A stretch of DNA of 7,631 nucleotides from Candidatus Lloydbacteria bacterium RIFCSPLOWO2_02_FULL_54_12 (GCA_001819095.1 MHLS01000015.1:1-7631); one strand, 5' to 3'. Shown: positions 1 through 5,981, counted from the first letter of the stretch. Program-made: numbers and translations. Notes: generated from the sequence alone by a model not told the origin.

Positions 1-85
1 TGAGGGAGGTGGTGTTCAGGATCTGGATTGTCGACGAAGCGCTCGTGTAGATACTGGTGCCGGTCGCGTTCGTGAACGAAAGCTG
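1..85 (-). repeat. Further repeat unit of the surface protein, cut by the window edge
   Basis: From 85 leftward the frame reads QLSFTNATGTSIY followed by SSTIQIL, the same unit as in the array at 653-1108, nearly identical to the unit starting at 751. A half unit (SSTLQELRSTN) also occurs around 350-391. The array therefore resumes after a roughly 570-bp interruption and probably continues beyond the window. Confidence 0.8.
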
Positions 86-2089
86 GGTGAGGGACGAGGA
101 GGAGACCTTGTTGTTGAACGTATTCCAATCAGCAGAGGTGAGACAGCCGAAGGTGGTACCGGATGCGGTGTCGCAGTCAATGTCGTCGACGGTGCGTGTG
201 AGTCCGTCCCCTGCGGTCAAGGTGTTGGTGACGTTCCCGGCGGTGTATGTGAGGCCGCCGGAGTATGTCGTGGTGGGAGCGGCATACACCAGACCGGCGG
301 AGGTGACACCCAAGCCGGAGTTGGCAAGCGACGAGAGGGTGAGTGCGGAGGAGATAATCGTGTTCGTCGAGCGGAGTTCTTGGAGGGTGGAGGAGGCGGT
401 AGTCACAATACCAACCGTCGTGGTCGGGGTGAGGTATCCGGAGACAAGCTGCCAGTCACGAAAGAGGGAGCCGATGAGTCCCAAGGAAGAGGTGGCCGTG
501 AGCACGTAGGTGCCGTTCGCCTGTCCCAAAAGGATCTGTCCGAAAGAGGGTCCTGCTGTGAGCCCCGTACCTCCGTAGTTGACGCCGATTGACGTAGTGG
601 CCGAGACGAGCCCGTTCTCTGCCTGCAAAGGGCCGGTCAAGGACCCCACCGTGAGGGTTCCGATGTTGCCGGTGGTGGAATTCAGTATCTGGATGGTCGA
701 AGACGCAGAAGCGTAGATGCTCGTTCCGGTCGCATTTGTAAAGGACAATTGTCCTATAGAGCCCGTCACGGAAGTCAGGTTGGTCACCGTGCCATCCGTC
801 GAGTGAAGCACCTGAATGGTCGACGAACCCGTGGTGACGATCGAAGTCCCCGTCGCATTTGTGAAGACAAGCTGGGAAACGGTGAGCGGGTTGGTCAGTG
901 TGAGATTCGCAATGGTTGCATTAGTTGAACGAAGCTCCTGAATGGTCGAACTCGCCAAAGTAACGATCGAAGTTCCGGTCGCATTCGTAAAAGACAGTTG
1001 GCCCACCGTGCCCGTAGTAATGGTCCCGTCGGTGGCGCGCAGTACCTGAATGGTGGAACTGCCGCTTAAAAACAAACTCGTTCCCGTCGCGTTCACGAAG
1101 GAGAGTTGCGGGAAAGTGGAGGCGGTGGTTGAGGTCGCGGTGAAGAAGGTGGCGCGGACATCGCCTTGGACTTCGAGTTTGGCAAGGGAGGTGGTCGCCG
1201 TCGCACCGATCAAGACCTGGTTGGTCGTGGTGGAGACATAAATCCCGGAACCGTTGAAATACGTCCAATTCACGTCTGCGCCGCTCCCGCTCCCGCTTGT
1301 GTCGGCCGCGCATGAGACATTGCCGGACGCGTCGGTGGTCAGCTTGCCGCCGTTCGAGAAGGTCGTACAGTTGAGCGTCGCCAGACGAAGTCCGCCGCTC
1401 CCGTTCACGAGGAAGAGCGCGGCGCCAAGTTCGTTCTGGATCTGAAAAAGATTCGCCGCCTGTGCTGCACGCGCGCGAATCGAGAGCGGGATCGACTGCG
1501 ACGACGTCGCCTCGATCGTGACAACCGAGTTCGTGATCGGCGTCGTTGTGCCGAACGACGACGGCGTTGTCGAGCCGGATACCGCCCCAGCGAGCTGGGC
1601 GAATGCGTTCGACGCGATACGCAAACGCGGCGACACCGTCTGTGACGAGATGTTGTCCGATGAAACTTCTACCTGCAAGTAGATGTTAGCATTGGTGGAG
1701 AAGTCGTAATCCAACGCCTCCGGATACCCATTCGCGACATCTCCGATATTCACATTGAAGACGCCATCCCGCACGACTGCGGTCGTTGTTGCCGGCGTCC
1801 CGATCGGCCAAAGACGCGAGCCTGCGCCGACGGTGGGATTGTCCCAGACGGAGAATTTGAAATAAAACGTTGTTCCTGTTCCGCCAAGCAGGTTCCCGCT
1901 TGCGTCAGCAAGGCGCCCTTGGTAGCTCACGATAGTCGGCACCCCGGCGGCAAATGCGGTCTGAACAGGCCAGAACGGGAGCAAAACCGCGAGCATGAGA
2001 AATGCGGAGATGAATTTTTTTGCAGACAAAAAGGCCCGCGTACAAAATAAAGCGGCACCCAAAGCTCGCTTGTTTCGCCTCGTTTCCAT
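1..2089 (-). CDS. Secreted repeat-rich surface protein, 5' part (runs off left edge)
   Basis: The minus-strand frame is open from ATG 2089 to the window edge: 696 codons, no stop, so the C-terminus is missing. Residues 1-48 look like a long signal sequence: a basic start (METRRNKR), a hydrophobic core around 29-40, then PVQTAFA and a likely cut near residue 47. Residues 50-170 form a compact domain with SYQGRL, YFKFSVWD, RDGVFNVNIGD and PRLRIASNAFAQLAG, a pattern common at the head of bacterial surface proteins. From residue 328 come Ser/Thr-rich units beginning QLSFTNATGTS and carrying SSTIQ. Later there is YGGTGL (505-510) and LTSADWNTFNNK (650-661). The composition suggests beta-rich, fibre-like, extracellular structure; the function is unknown. 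An adhesin, pilus-like or S-layer-associated fibre is inference. There is no clear Shine-Dalgarno sequence; a start at Met32 is possible but would shorten the basic region. A chaperone or anchor domain may lie beyond the window. Confidence 0.9.
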   Translation of the reverse strand, partial: METRRNKRALGAALFCTRAFLSAKKFISAFLMLAVLLPFWPVQTAFAAGVPTIVSYQGRLADASGNLLGGTGTTFYFKFSVWDNPTVGAGSRLWPIGTPATTTAVVRDGVFNVNIGDVANGYPEALDYDFSTNANIYLQVEVSSDNISSQTVSPRLRIASNAFAQLAGAVSGSTTPSSFGTTTPITNSVVTIEATSSQSIPLSIRARAAQAANLFQIQNELGAALFLVNGSGGLRLATLNCTTFSNGGKLTTDASGNVSCAADTSGSGSGADVNWTYFNGSGIYVSTTTNQVLIGATATTSLAKLEVQGDVRATFFTATSTTASTFPQLSFVNATGTSLFLSGSSTIQVLRATDGTITTGTVGQLSFTNATGTSIVTLASSTIQELRSTNATIANLTLTNPLTVSQLVFTNATGTSIVTTGSSTIQVLHSTDGTVTNLTSVTGSIGQLSFTNATGTSIYASASSTIQILNSTTGNIGTLTVGSLTGPLQAENGLVSATTSIGVNYGGTGLTAGPSFGQILLGQANGTYVLTATSSLGLIGSLFRDWQLVSGYLTPTTTVGIVTTASSTLQELRSTNTIISSALTLSSLANSGLGVTSAGLVYAAPTTTYSGGLTYTAGNVTNTLTAGDGLTRTVDDIDCDTASGTTFGCLTSADWNTFNNKVSSSSLTQLSFTNATGTSIYTSASSTIQILNTTSL
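653..1108 (-). repeat. Tandem degenerate repeats coding QLSFTNATGTS / SSTIQ units
   Basis: Four consecutive coding units start at 1108, 1000, 874 and 751 on the minus strand. The first three are 36, 42 and 41 codons long. Each opens with Q-L-[SV]-F-[TV]-N-A-T-G-T-S, continues with four to five variable residues, then SSTIQ-x-L and a [ST]-T-[DNT]-[GA] segment. The first half is nearly invariant while the tail varies in length and sequence. Similarity is visible in the DNA too: on the plus strand the motifs gtcgcattcgtaaa and cctgaatggtcgaa recur with few changes. Confidence 0.85.
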
Positions 2090-2099
2090 TTCTCTATAC

Positions 2100-2128
2100 A
2101 TTATCCGTGAAAAACCCTTATTTCTCAA
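2100..2128 (-). promoter_or_regulatory. Sigma-70-like promoter for the surface protein
   Basis: On the minus strand TTGAGA (2123-2128) is separated by exactly 17 nt from GATAAT (2100-2105); each box matches the consensus at five of six positions. The -10 box ends only 10 nt before ATG 2089. Transcription would then begin about 3-5 nt before the start codon, giving an almost leaderless mRNA, which agrees with the lack of a Shine-Dalgarno sequence. Confidence 0.6.
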
Positions 2129-2182
2129 TGCGAAATCAAGAAAAACTGGGGAAAAGTCGGGCTACCTGCTAAGCCGTATTTT

Positions 2183-2202
2183 GGAAATTTTTTGAAAATT
2201 CC
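2183..2202. repeat. AT-rich imperfect inverted repeat
   Basis: GGAA, a one-base bulge, TTTT, a TTG loop, then AAAA and TTCC form an 8-bp stem. It lies upstream of the surface-protein promoter. The role is unknown; it is a weak terminator-like or protein-binding candidate at most. Confidence 0.3.
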
Positions 2203-2329
2203 GCGACGGACCGACCCGGCCGTGGATCGGGGCAAAATTCACCGGTTTCCGACAAGATGCGGGTGGGGCGGGCCATGGATGGGCAAAGCGAAATTCGGAG
2301 GATGTTCGTTGGGATGTTTTTATGACAAC

Positions 2330-2354
2330 GTGGTGCGCAAACAACGCGCGCCAC
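2330..2354. repeat. GC-rich 9-bp hairpin
   Basis: GTGGTGCGC (2330-2338), a 7-nt loop AAACAAC, then GCGCGCCAC (2346-2354) pair along nine positions with one G-U wobble. No T-tract follows, so it is not a typical intrinsic terminator. It may belong to a structured transcript or be chance. Confidence 0.35.
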
Positions 2355-2616
2355 ATTGAACGCATTGAACTCAACGAGTATTCTGTGCACAAAAAGGCGA
2401 CGGCCCGACAACACAAACGCCCTCTTCTCGACGAATTCGTCCGGAACACAGAAGAAAGCGGGGTGTATTTTTCAAAGTAACCAAAAAAGCTTATTCGGCG
2501 TTGAAAGAAACCGGGGAGAAAACATTTGCGTTGACGATGACACGGGAAGGGCCTCTCCGGAGGGAAGGTGCGCAACCACGCTCACTCGTCCTATGCGCAA
2601 ACGTCACACTCAACCG

Positions 2617-2658
2617 AAAGGAGGATGTGGCAACATGCGCGCTACTATCGCTCCGTGA
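2617..2658 (+). CDS. Candidate 7-codon leader peptide with strong ribosome binding site
   Basis: AAAGGAGG (2617-2624) is close to a perfect anti-16S match, and an ATG follows after 10 nt at 2635. The frame reads MRATIAP and stops at TGA 2656-2658. The stop lies inside the outer left arm of a hairpin spanning 2654-2691. Very short frames ending Pro-UGA are known from regulatory leaders such as TnaC, where release at the final proline is slow. No structural gene it could control is recognised downstream. An alternative GTG at 2627 would open a 100-codon frame, but it sits only 2 nt after the Shine-Dalgarno core. The ribosome binding site is seen; the leader function is speculation. Confidence 0.2.
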   Translation, partial: KGGCGNMRATIAP

Positions 2659-2691
2659 GTGTGCGTCCTACGTAAGACGCACGCCGTCACG
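2654..2691 (+). repeat. Two-part perfect-arm hairpin after the mini-ORF
   Basis: The inner stem is GTGCGTC (2661-2667) with GACGCAC (2676-2682) around an 8-nt loop. An outer stem, CGTGA (2654-2658) with TCACG (2687-2691), closes it across a small internal loop. The downstream sequence is A-rich, not T-rich, so on the plus strand it is not an intrinsic terminator. It could be an RNA element or an operator. Confidence 0.4.
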
Positions 2692-3051
2692 ACAAAATAA
2701 ATATTTCTACGGTCTACGGTATGCGAAACCGCACGCGCTTGTCACACTTCACGTTGTCGGAGAAAATAGTTCCTCCGCGCATGTCGACCGTCAATCGCGT
2801 CGGGATATACTCAACAAGCCGATCGTCGGTGTCCTTGAAACAAAATGCGGTGCGTTGTCGATCGGCGTGTCCACAGATCTTTTTTCTTTTTGTTGGAGAC
2901 AAAACTTTCTACGCATCGCATCAGCGTAACGCACAAAAATCTTTGTCCTAAAAAAGACATGCCGACAAACTCGTCGCCGACGACAAAGCATCGAGCGTCG
3001 GAGTGTGGTATGAAATGCTCGAACGACACCACTCCTCAACGCGACCGCACC

Positions 3052-3065
3052 AGTGCGCGCGCACT
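3052..3065. repeat. Perfect 14-bp palindrome AGTGCGCGCGCACT
   Basis: The sequence equals its own reverse complement and is alternating purine-pyrimidine throughout its GC core. It overlaps a second inverted pair, CCAGTG (3050-3055) with CACTGG (3075-3080). It could be a dimeric repressor site or an RNA stem, but there is no gene beside it to assign it to. Confidence 0.35.
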
Positions 3066-3948
3066 CACGCGAGACACTGGAGATTATCGCAAATGCACTC
3101 GGAGGCGGAGGACCACTTGCCGCCCGCATGTTAACGGCATCAGGTTGTTTCATTGGTATACCGGCAGACCGGAAATTCTTTATCTCTCACATGTTTTCTG
3201 ATTAAACCACCGACGCGGTTGATCTGCGTACGGCAATCTTGGCAATTCGCTATTCGTATTGAAGATGAGTAGTTCTTCTTGGCTATCGCCGGAGGAGATG
3301 TCATCTATCGATCGCCAAGGAGACTGCGCTCTCCCGTCACGACACTCAAACGCCTCGTCCTTTTAATGATGCACCTCGCACGAGAGGCATGTCCTTTGTT
3401 CTCGGTCGTTCAAACACATGAACGCTCCAAACATTTCTCCTCGTCACGATTCCGTCGGTGGGATCCGCCGTTGCGTTACTGCCACGATATTCTTCCGTGC
3501 AAACTATTTTATTCTTCCGCAGTGAAAAAAATTCTCCGAAACGACACCGCAGAAACAACCGTTTTGCGCTTTTTACGGCACGCTCGGGATTGCGCATAAA
3601 AGACATTTGTGGTGCAACATTTTCTCACGAAACCGAGCGGCATTTCGCCAAAATCGTCTTCGGTTCTCTAAAGGACATCTTTCTTGTTTTTTGTTTTTTA
3701 TAGTCCTTGTCGTTTGTCTTTTAAAAATTACCCGTCAAAGTAATTCGCCAGAATACGTTGATAAATATAAGTTATTGAGTGTGTCTTATAGAAATAAGTG
3801 CAAAAATGAACAATGTCCAATAGAAAAATCGGCAAAAAAGTTCGGCAGAGAGTTCAACTCAGGAAAAACTGTAGAACCGTTTGGCCGTGTCCACCTACAA
3901 CGAACAACTTTGGAACTCCCCCCAACCGTAGACAATCGCGTGGTTTTC

Positions 3949-3976
3949 TTGCGAAATTTAAAAATCGGGGTATGGT
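3949..3976 (+). promoter_or_regulatory. Candidate promoter for the Cys-rich membrane protein
   Basis: TTGCGA (3949-3954), a 16-nt spacer and TATGGT (3971-3976) each match the sigma-70 consensus at four of six positions. Transcription would start near 3983, leaving a leader of about 27 nt that carries the ribosome binding site of the gene at 4010. Confidence 0.35.
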
Positions 3977-4009
3977 AAAAAAAGTAAGCTCATTCGAAAG
4001 GGGTGCGAC

Positions 4010-4459
4010 ATGAAACGCCTTCTGCGTCTCGCTGTAGGAGTATTCTTTGTCTTTCTTGCGACATCGGGCTTTTTTCGAGAAGAGGGTGAGTACCTTGCTC
4101 CGGCCTTCTTCGGAGTCGTTGCGCTTTACCTGCTTTGGGGAGAGCTTTGTGCCGCTGTTCCCTTCTTGGAGCGCTTCTTCCGTTCTGTCGGCAGAGGACT
4201 CTGGGGACAAGTGAAGGCAACCGAAGAGCGGCGTTATTGCAAGTGTTGCGGCGGGCTCGCCGTATACCTCGTCACCACATGCGTCCCAAAACCCGATATG
4301 CGGGGAACGGTCCCTGAACGGCGCAACATCTTCGTCTGCCGGGAACACCATCCCAATCCGGACATCGGCATCCATGCCGAGGACCTGCATGCGTACATAC
4401 GCGGCAAGGTCCACCCCGCCGCGACCGATGAATGTGTTTTTCCGCATAACCCGTATTAG
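4010..4459 (+). CDS. Small Cys-rich membrane protein of unknown function
   Basis: A 149-residue protein of no family I recognise. Residues 5-22 (basic start, then AVGVFFVFLATSGFF) and 29-52 (LAPAFFGVVALYLLWGELCAAV) are two likely membrane spans joined by a short acidic turn. The remainder is soluble and carries C77-x-C79-C80, C91, C110 and H113-H114, a plausible zinc or other metal site. The start is well supported: AAGGGG at 3998-4003 lies 6 nt before ATG 4010, and a canonical terminator follows 7 nt after the stop. This signal set argues for this strand over a longer antisense frame. By the positive-inside rule, the Arg-rich loop after span two (RFFRSVGRG) would place the Cys domain in the cytoplasm. 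It stands alone, converging on the metal-transporter operon. Confidence 0.75.
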   Translation: MKRLLRLAVGVFFVFLATSGFFREEGEYLAPAFFGVVALYLLWGELCAAVPFLERFFRSVGRGLWGQVKATEERRYCKCCGGLAVYLVTTCVPKPDMRGTVPERRNIFVCREHHPNPDIGIHAEDLHAYIRGKVHPAATDECVFPHNPY

Positions 4460-4466
4460 ATAAAAA

Positions 4467-4495
4467 GACCCGCGACACCCGCGGGTCTTTTCTTT
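4467..4495. terminator. Bidirectional intrinsic terminator
   Basis: GACCCGCG (4467-4474), a 5-nt loop, and CGCGGGTC (4480-4487) form a perfect 8-bp GC-rich stem. TTTTCTTT follows on the plus strand, and the minus strand reads TTTTTATC after the stem. It therefore ends both the plus-strand gene at 4010-4459 and the minus-strand operon whose last gene ends at 4533. Confidence 0.9.
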
Positions 4496-4532
4496 GGTCC
4501 TCCGGCAATAGACTCTCTTCGTCAGAACATCT

Positions 4533-5060
4533 TTACACCCCGCGTCTTGGTGAGCCCTCTTTCCTTCTGAACCGAACAACATATGACACCCCGCCCAAGA
4601 AGGCGACCGCAACAACAAGCAGTATGACCGTACGGAGATAGCCTGCCCCTACGGCCGACGCGTCGCCGACCACAAGAACGGGAAGGTCGGCTTCCGCAAG
4701 TATCTGCTCACCGGAGAAAAAACGCGCGGTTATACTATGGGTACCCTCTTGCGGGAAAAGATAGGATACCCCGGTCACAAAACCTACGGGTGCCGCAACA
4801 ATGTTCCCCGCAAAAAGCAACACACCGTCGGGTCCGATGATGCGCACCCAAAGGTGCGTGAACGGGACTACGGGTGTGCTCGAAGAGCCTTCTATCTCAA
4901 GATTGATCCGTTCGGCCACGCCGGAGCGAAGTTGTGTCGAGGCGGCGTCGAGGGTAATAACGTACTCCCCGCTCTTTGCCTGCACCGTCTGCCCGCCCCC
5001 GTGTGCAAATAGGGCGGCCGGGAGGAGCGCGAGAAGAAAGAGGAATGTAGTAAATTTCAT
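4533..5060 (-). CDS. Secreted, membrane-anchored YtkA-like protein, putative metal-handling
   Basis: A 175-residue protein. Residues 1-19 are a signal peptide (MKF, then a run of Leu/Phe/Ala) with a plausible cut after LFA, leaving HGGGQ at the mature N-terminus. Residues 30-130 look like one immunoglobulin-like beta-sandwich: GEYVITLDA, THLWVRIIGPDG, VSYLFPQEGTHSITARFF. This recalls YtkA-like or copper-associated extracytoplasmic domains. Residues 143-163 are a membrane span followed by RFRRKEGSPRR, so the domain faces outward on a C-terminal anchor. The frame extends upstream to 5216, but that extension overlaps the CDF gene and is not protein-like; Met at 5060 begins the signal peptide. 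It lies 29 nt after the CDF stop, as the last gene of the operon. A role beside metal export is inferred; His20, His69 and His108 are possible ligands. Confidence 0.8.
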   Translation of the reverse strand: MKFTTFLFLLALLPAALFAHGGGQTVQAKSGEYVITLDAASTQLRSGVAERINLEIEGSSSTPVVPFTHLWVRIIGPDGVLLFAGNIVAAPVGFVTGVSYLFPQEGTHSITARFFSGEQILAEADLPVLVVGDASAVGAGYLRTVILLVVAVAFLGGVSYVVRFRRKEGSPRRGV

Positions 5061-5089
5061 ATGGCTCAAAAGCGGGTCGATGACCCCTA

Positions 5090-5776
5090 TCAGCGGATGA
5101 TCCAATGAAAAAAATGGTCGAGCGTTCGTTGCACAATGCGTTTGCCAAAAAGGCTCTCGAGGGCGAGCAGTGCCGCACGGACAATGATGAGCCAGCCGAT
5201 CGCGTATCCTGCCCAAACGTCCAGCATCTCCGACGCGCCAAACAACATAAGTACGGCAAGGATGGGGAGCAGAATATTTTTCACCAGGTCGGTCAAAATA
5301 TGAAAGTGGAACCCGGTGTGCGCCGCGTGCCGGTGTATGGGAGAAACGCGAGAAAGGAGGCGGTGTTGGAGAAAGTTGGTGGCTGCGGCCAACGCCGCAA
5401 AAATCAACATGAGCCCACCCTCTACCTCATGATGCTCTCCTCCGCTTATGTGTTCGGTTGCCTCACCAATAATGTGTACGCCGACAAAAATCAAAATTGC
5501 CGAGACAAGAAAGCCGCCAGTCTGCTCTATGCGCTCTGCGGAAACGTGAAAGCGGTGTCGAAAAAACTCAACAGAGACAGGGCCAAGACCGACTACGGTA
5601 TCGGTAAAAACATGAGTAACGTCAGCAAGCAGAGCAAAACTCCCCGAAAGGATCGATCCCGCAAGCTCAAATCCGGCGATGACAAAAGTAAGGCCCCATG
5701 CCTTAAGGTAGACCGGCATATAGGCCTGCATCTCTTTCTCGCCGTGGGGGTGATGATGATTCGGCAGTTCTTCCAT
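5090..5776 (-). CDS. Cation diffusion facilitator (CDF) metal exporter lacking the C-terminal domain
   Basis: A 228-residue polytopic membrane protein of the CDF family (ZitB/CzcD type), which export Zn2+ or related divalent metals in exchange for protons. The paired metal-site motifs are both present: H55-x3-D59 (THVFTD) in span 2 and H159-x3-D163 (HILTD) in span 5. Six spans can be drawn, roughly at 26-45, 48-70, 87-107, 118-137, 157-180 and 187-207. The N-terminus is His-rich (HHHPHGEKE) and the loop before span 5 contains IHRHAAHTGFHFH. CDF proteins usually have about 300 residues with a cytoplasmic metal-sensing domain after span 6; here only about 20 residues remain before the stop, and the next gene follows at 29 nt. 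ATG 5776 is the first start after an in-frame stop. No clear Shine-Dalgarno sequence is seen; the preceding gene ends 16 nt upstream, so translation may be coupled. Confidence 0.88.
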   Translation of the reverse strand: MEELPNHHHPHGEKEMQAYMPVYLKAWGLTFVIAGFELAGSILSGSFALLADVTHVFTDTVVGLGPVSVEFFRHRFHVSAERIEQTGGFLVSAILIFVGVHIIGEATEHISGGEHHEVEGGLMLIFAALAAATNFLQHRLLSRVSPIHRHAAHTGFHFHILTDLVKNILLPILAVLMLFGASEMLDVWAGYAIGWLIIVRAALLALESLFGKRIVQRTLDHFFHWIIR

Positions 5777-5792
5777 GGGTCACAAGGTCTAA

Positions 5793-5894
5793 TTAATAGT
5801 ACGCCAGCAAAATGAGGCCGACCGCCAAAAGTGCAAGCGGCGCAAATACGTATCCGGTCCACCGCGCGACCTTCATCCAGTCGTCTTTTTGCAT
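5793..5894 (-). CDS. 33-residue single-span membrane peptide, first gene of the CDF operon
   Basis: The frame from ATG 5894 to TAA 5793-5795 encodes a polar start (MQKDDWMKVARW) followed by one hydrophobic span (about residues 14-31, ending LILLAYY). It is 16 nt upstream of the CDF gene on the same strand and begins about 12 nt after a strong -10 box. It may be a small accessory subunit or a translated leader for the transporter; no family is recognised. The good fit to operon spacing and membrane-peptide composition supports it despite its length. Confidence 0.55.
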   Translation of the reverse strand: MQKDDWMKVARWTGYVFAPLALLAVGLILLAYY

Positions 5895-5899
5895 GCGTC

Positions 5900-5920
5900 A
5901 GCATATATTATCATATTCCG
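5900..5920 (-). promoter_or_regulatory. Extended AT-rich -10 region for the CDF operon
   Basis: The minus strand reads TATGATAATATATG just before the start at 5894. GATAAT lies 12 nt upstream of the ATG and matches the -10 consensus at five of six positions. No good -35 box is seen at the right distance. A start site about 5 nt before the ATG would make the transcript nearly leaderless, consistent with the missing Shine-Dalgarno sequence. Confidence 0.4.
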
Positions 5921-5948
5921 TTGACGGCGACGCGAACCGTGGTAGAAC
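5921..5948 (+). promoter_or_regulatory. Promoter for the zinc-ribbon gene
   Basis: TTGACG (5921-5926, five of six), a 16-nt spacer and TAGAAC (5943-5948, four of six) face right, back to back with the CDF-operon -10 region. The leader of roughly 27 nt contains AAGGA (5969-5973), 8 nt before the GTG start. Confidence 0.5.
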
Positions 5949-5981
5949 GAGAGTAGTCTGATCGTCACAAGGACAGTTGCC

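Larger units (their letters stand above)
2129..3948. other. Long gene-poor stretch (about 1.8 kb) with scattered hairpins
   Basis: No open frame here has all of a plausible start, a ribosome binding site, protein-like composition and family resemblance. Frames on both strands are short (up to about 140 codons), mutually overlapping, and rich in Arg, Ser, Thr and Cys, as expected of non-coding DNA of moderate GC. No tRNA, RNase P, tmRNA or SRP RNA signature was recognised. Visible structures are hairpins at 2183-2202, 2330-2354 and 2654-2691, a 14-bp palindrome at 3052-3065, a strong Shine-Dalgarno sequence at 2617, and a T-rich, then AT-rich, stretch around 3675-3800. It could be a structured RNA, a decayed gene or a former insertion site; the sequence alone does not decide. 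Confidence 0.6.

Noticed and set aside
921..1313. A 130-codon minus-strand frame inside the repeat region in another phase
   Set aside because: It is out of frame with the 696-codon surface protein and has a His/Arg/Asp-rich, non-protein-like composition.
57..1445. Several plus-strand frames opposite the surface protein repeats
   Set aside because: They are mirror frames produced by the GC-biased, repetitive coding sequence on the minus strand, with no ribosome binding sites.
2627..2929. A possible 100-codon plus-strand gene starting at GTG 2627
   Set aside because: The Shine-Dalgarno core AAAGGAGG is only 2 nt before the GTG, and the product resembles no family. It overlaps other equally long frames. 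Kept only as an alternative to the 7-codon leader.
2129..3948. tRNA, RNase P, tmRNA, SRP RNA or CRISPR array in the gene-poor stretch
   Set aside because: No T-loop motif with matching stems, no characteristic conserved blocks of the listed RNAs, and no regularly spaced direct repeats were found by eye.
3607..3978. A 123-codon plus-strand frame with one hydrophobic stretch
   Set aside because: The hydrophobic stretch comes from a T-rich run, the start is a TTG without a ribosome binding site, and the end overlaps the promoter of the next gene.
3854..4618. A 254-codon minus-strand frame across the Cys-rich membrane protein gene
   Set aside because: It is antisense to a frame with a Shine-Dalgarno sequence, membrane spans and a terminator, it runs straight through that terminator hairpin, and it overlaps the anchored protein gene at its start. 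It has no ribosome binding site and no family resemblance.
5061..5216. N-terminal extension of the anchored extracytoplasmic protein to a Met at 5216
   Set aside because: The 52 extra residues overlap the 3' end of the CDF gene, are unlike a protein N-terminus, and would bury a clear signal peptide.
5105..5815. A 236-codon plus-strand frame opposite the CDF gene
   Set aside because: It is antisense to a transporter with intact family motifs; the composition is Lys/Arg/Asn-rich and no start signal is present.
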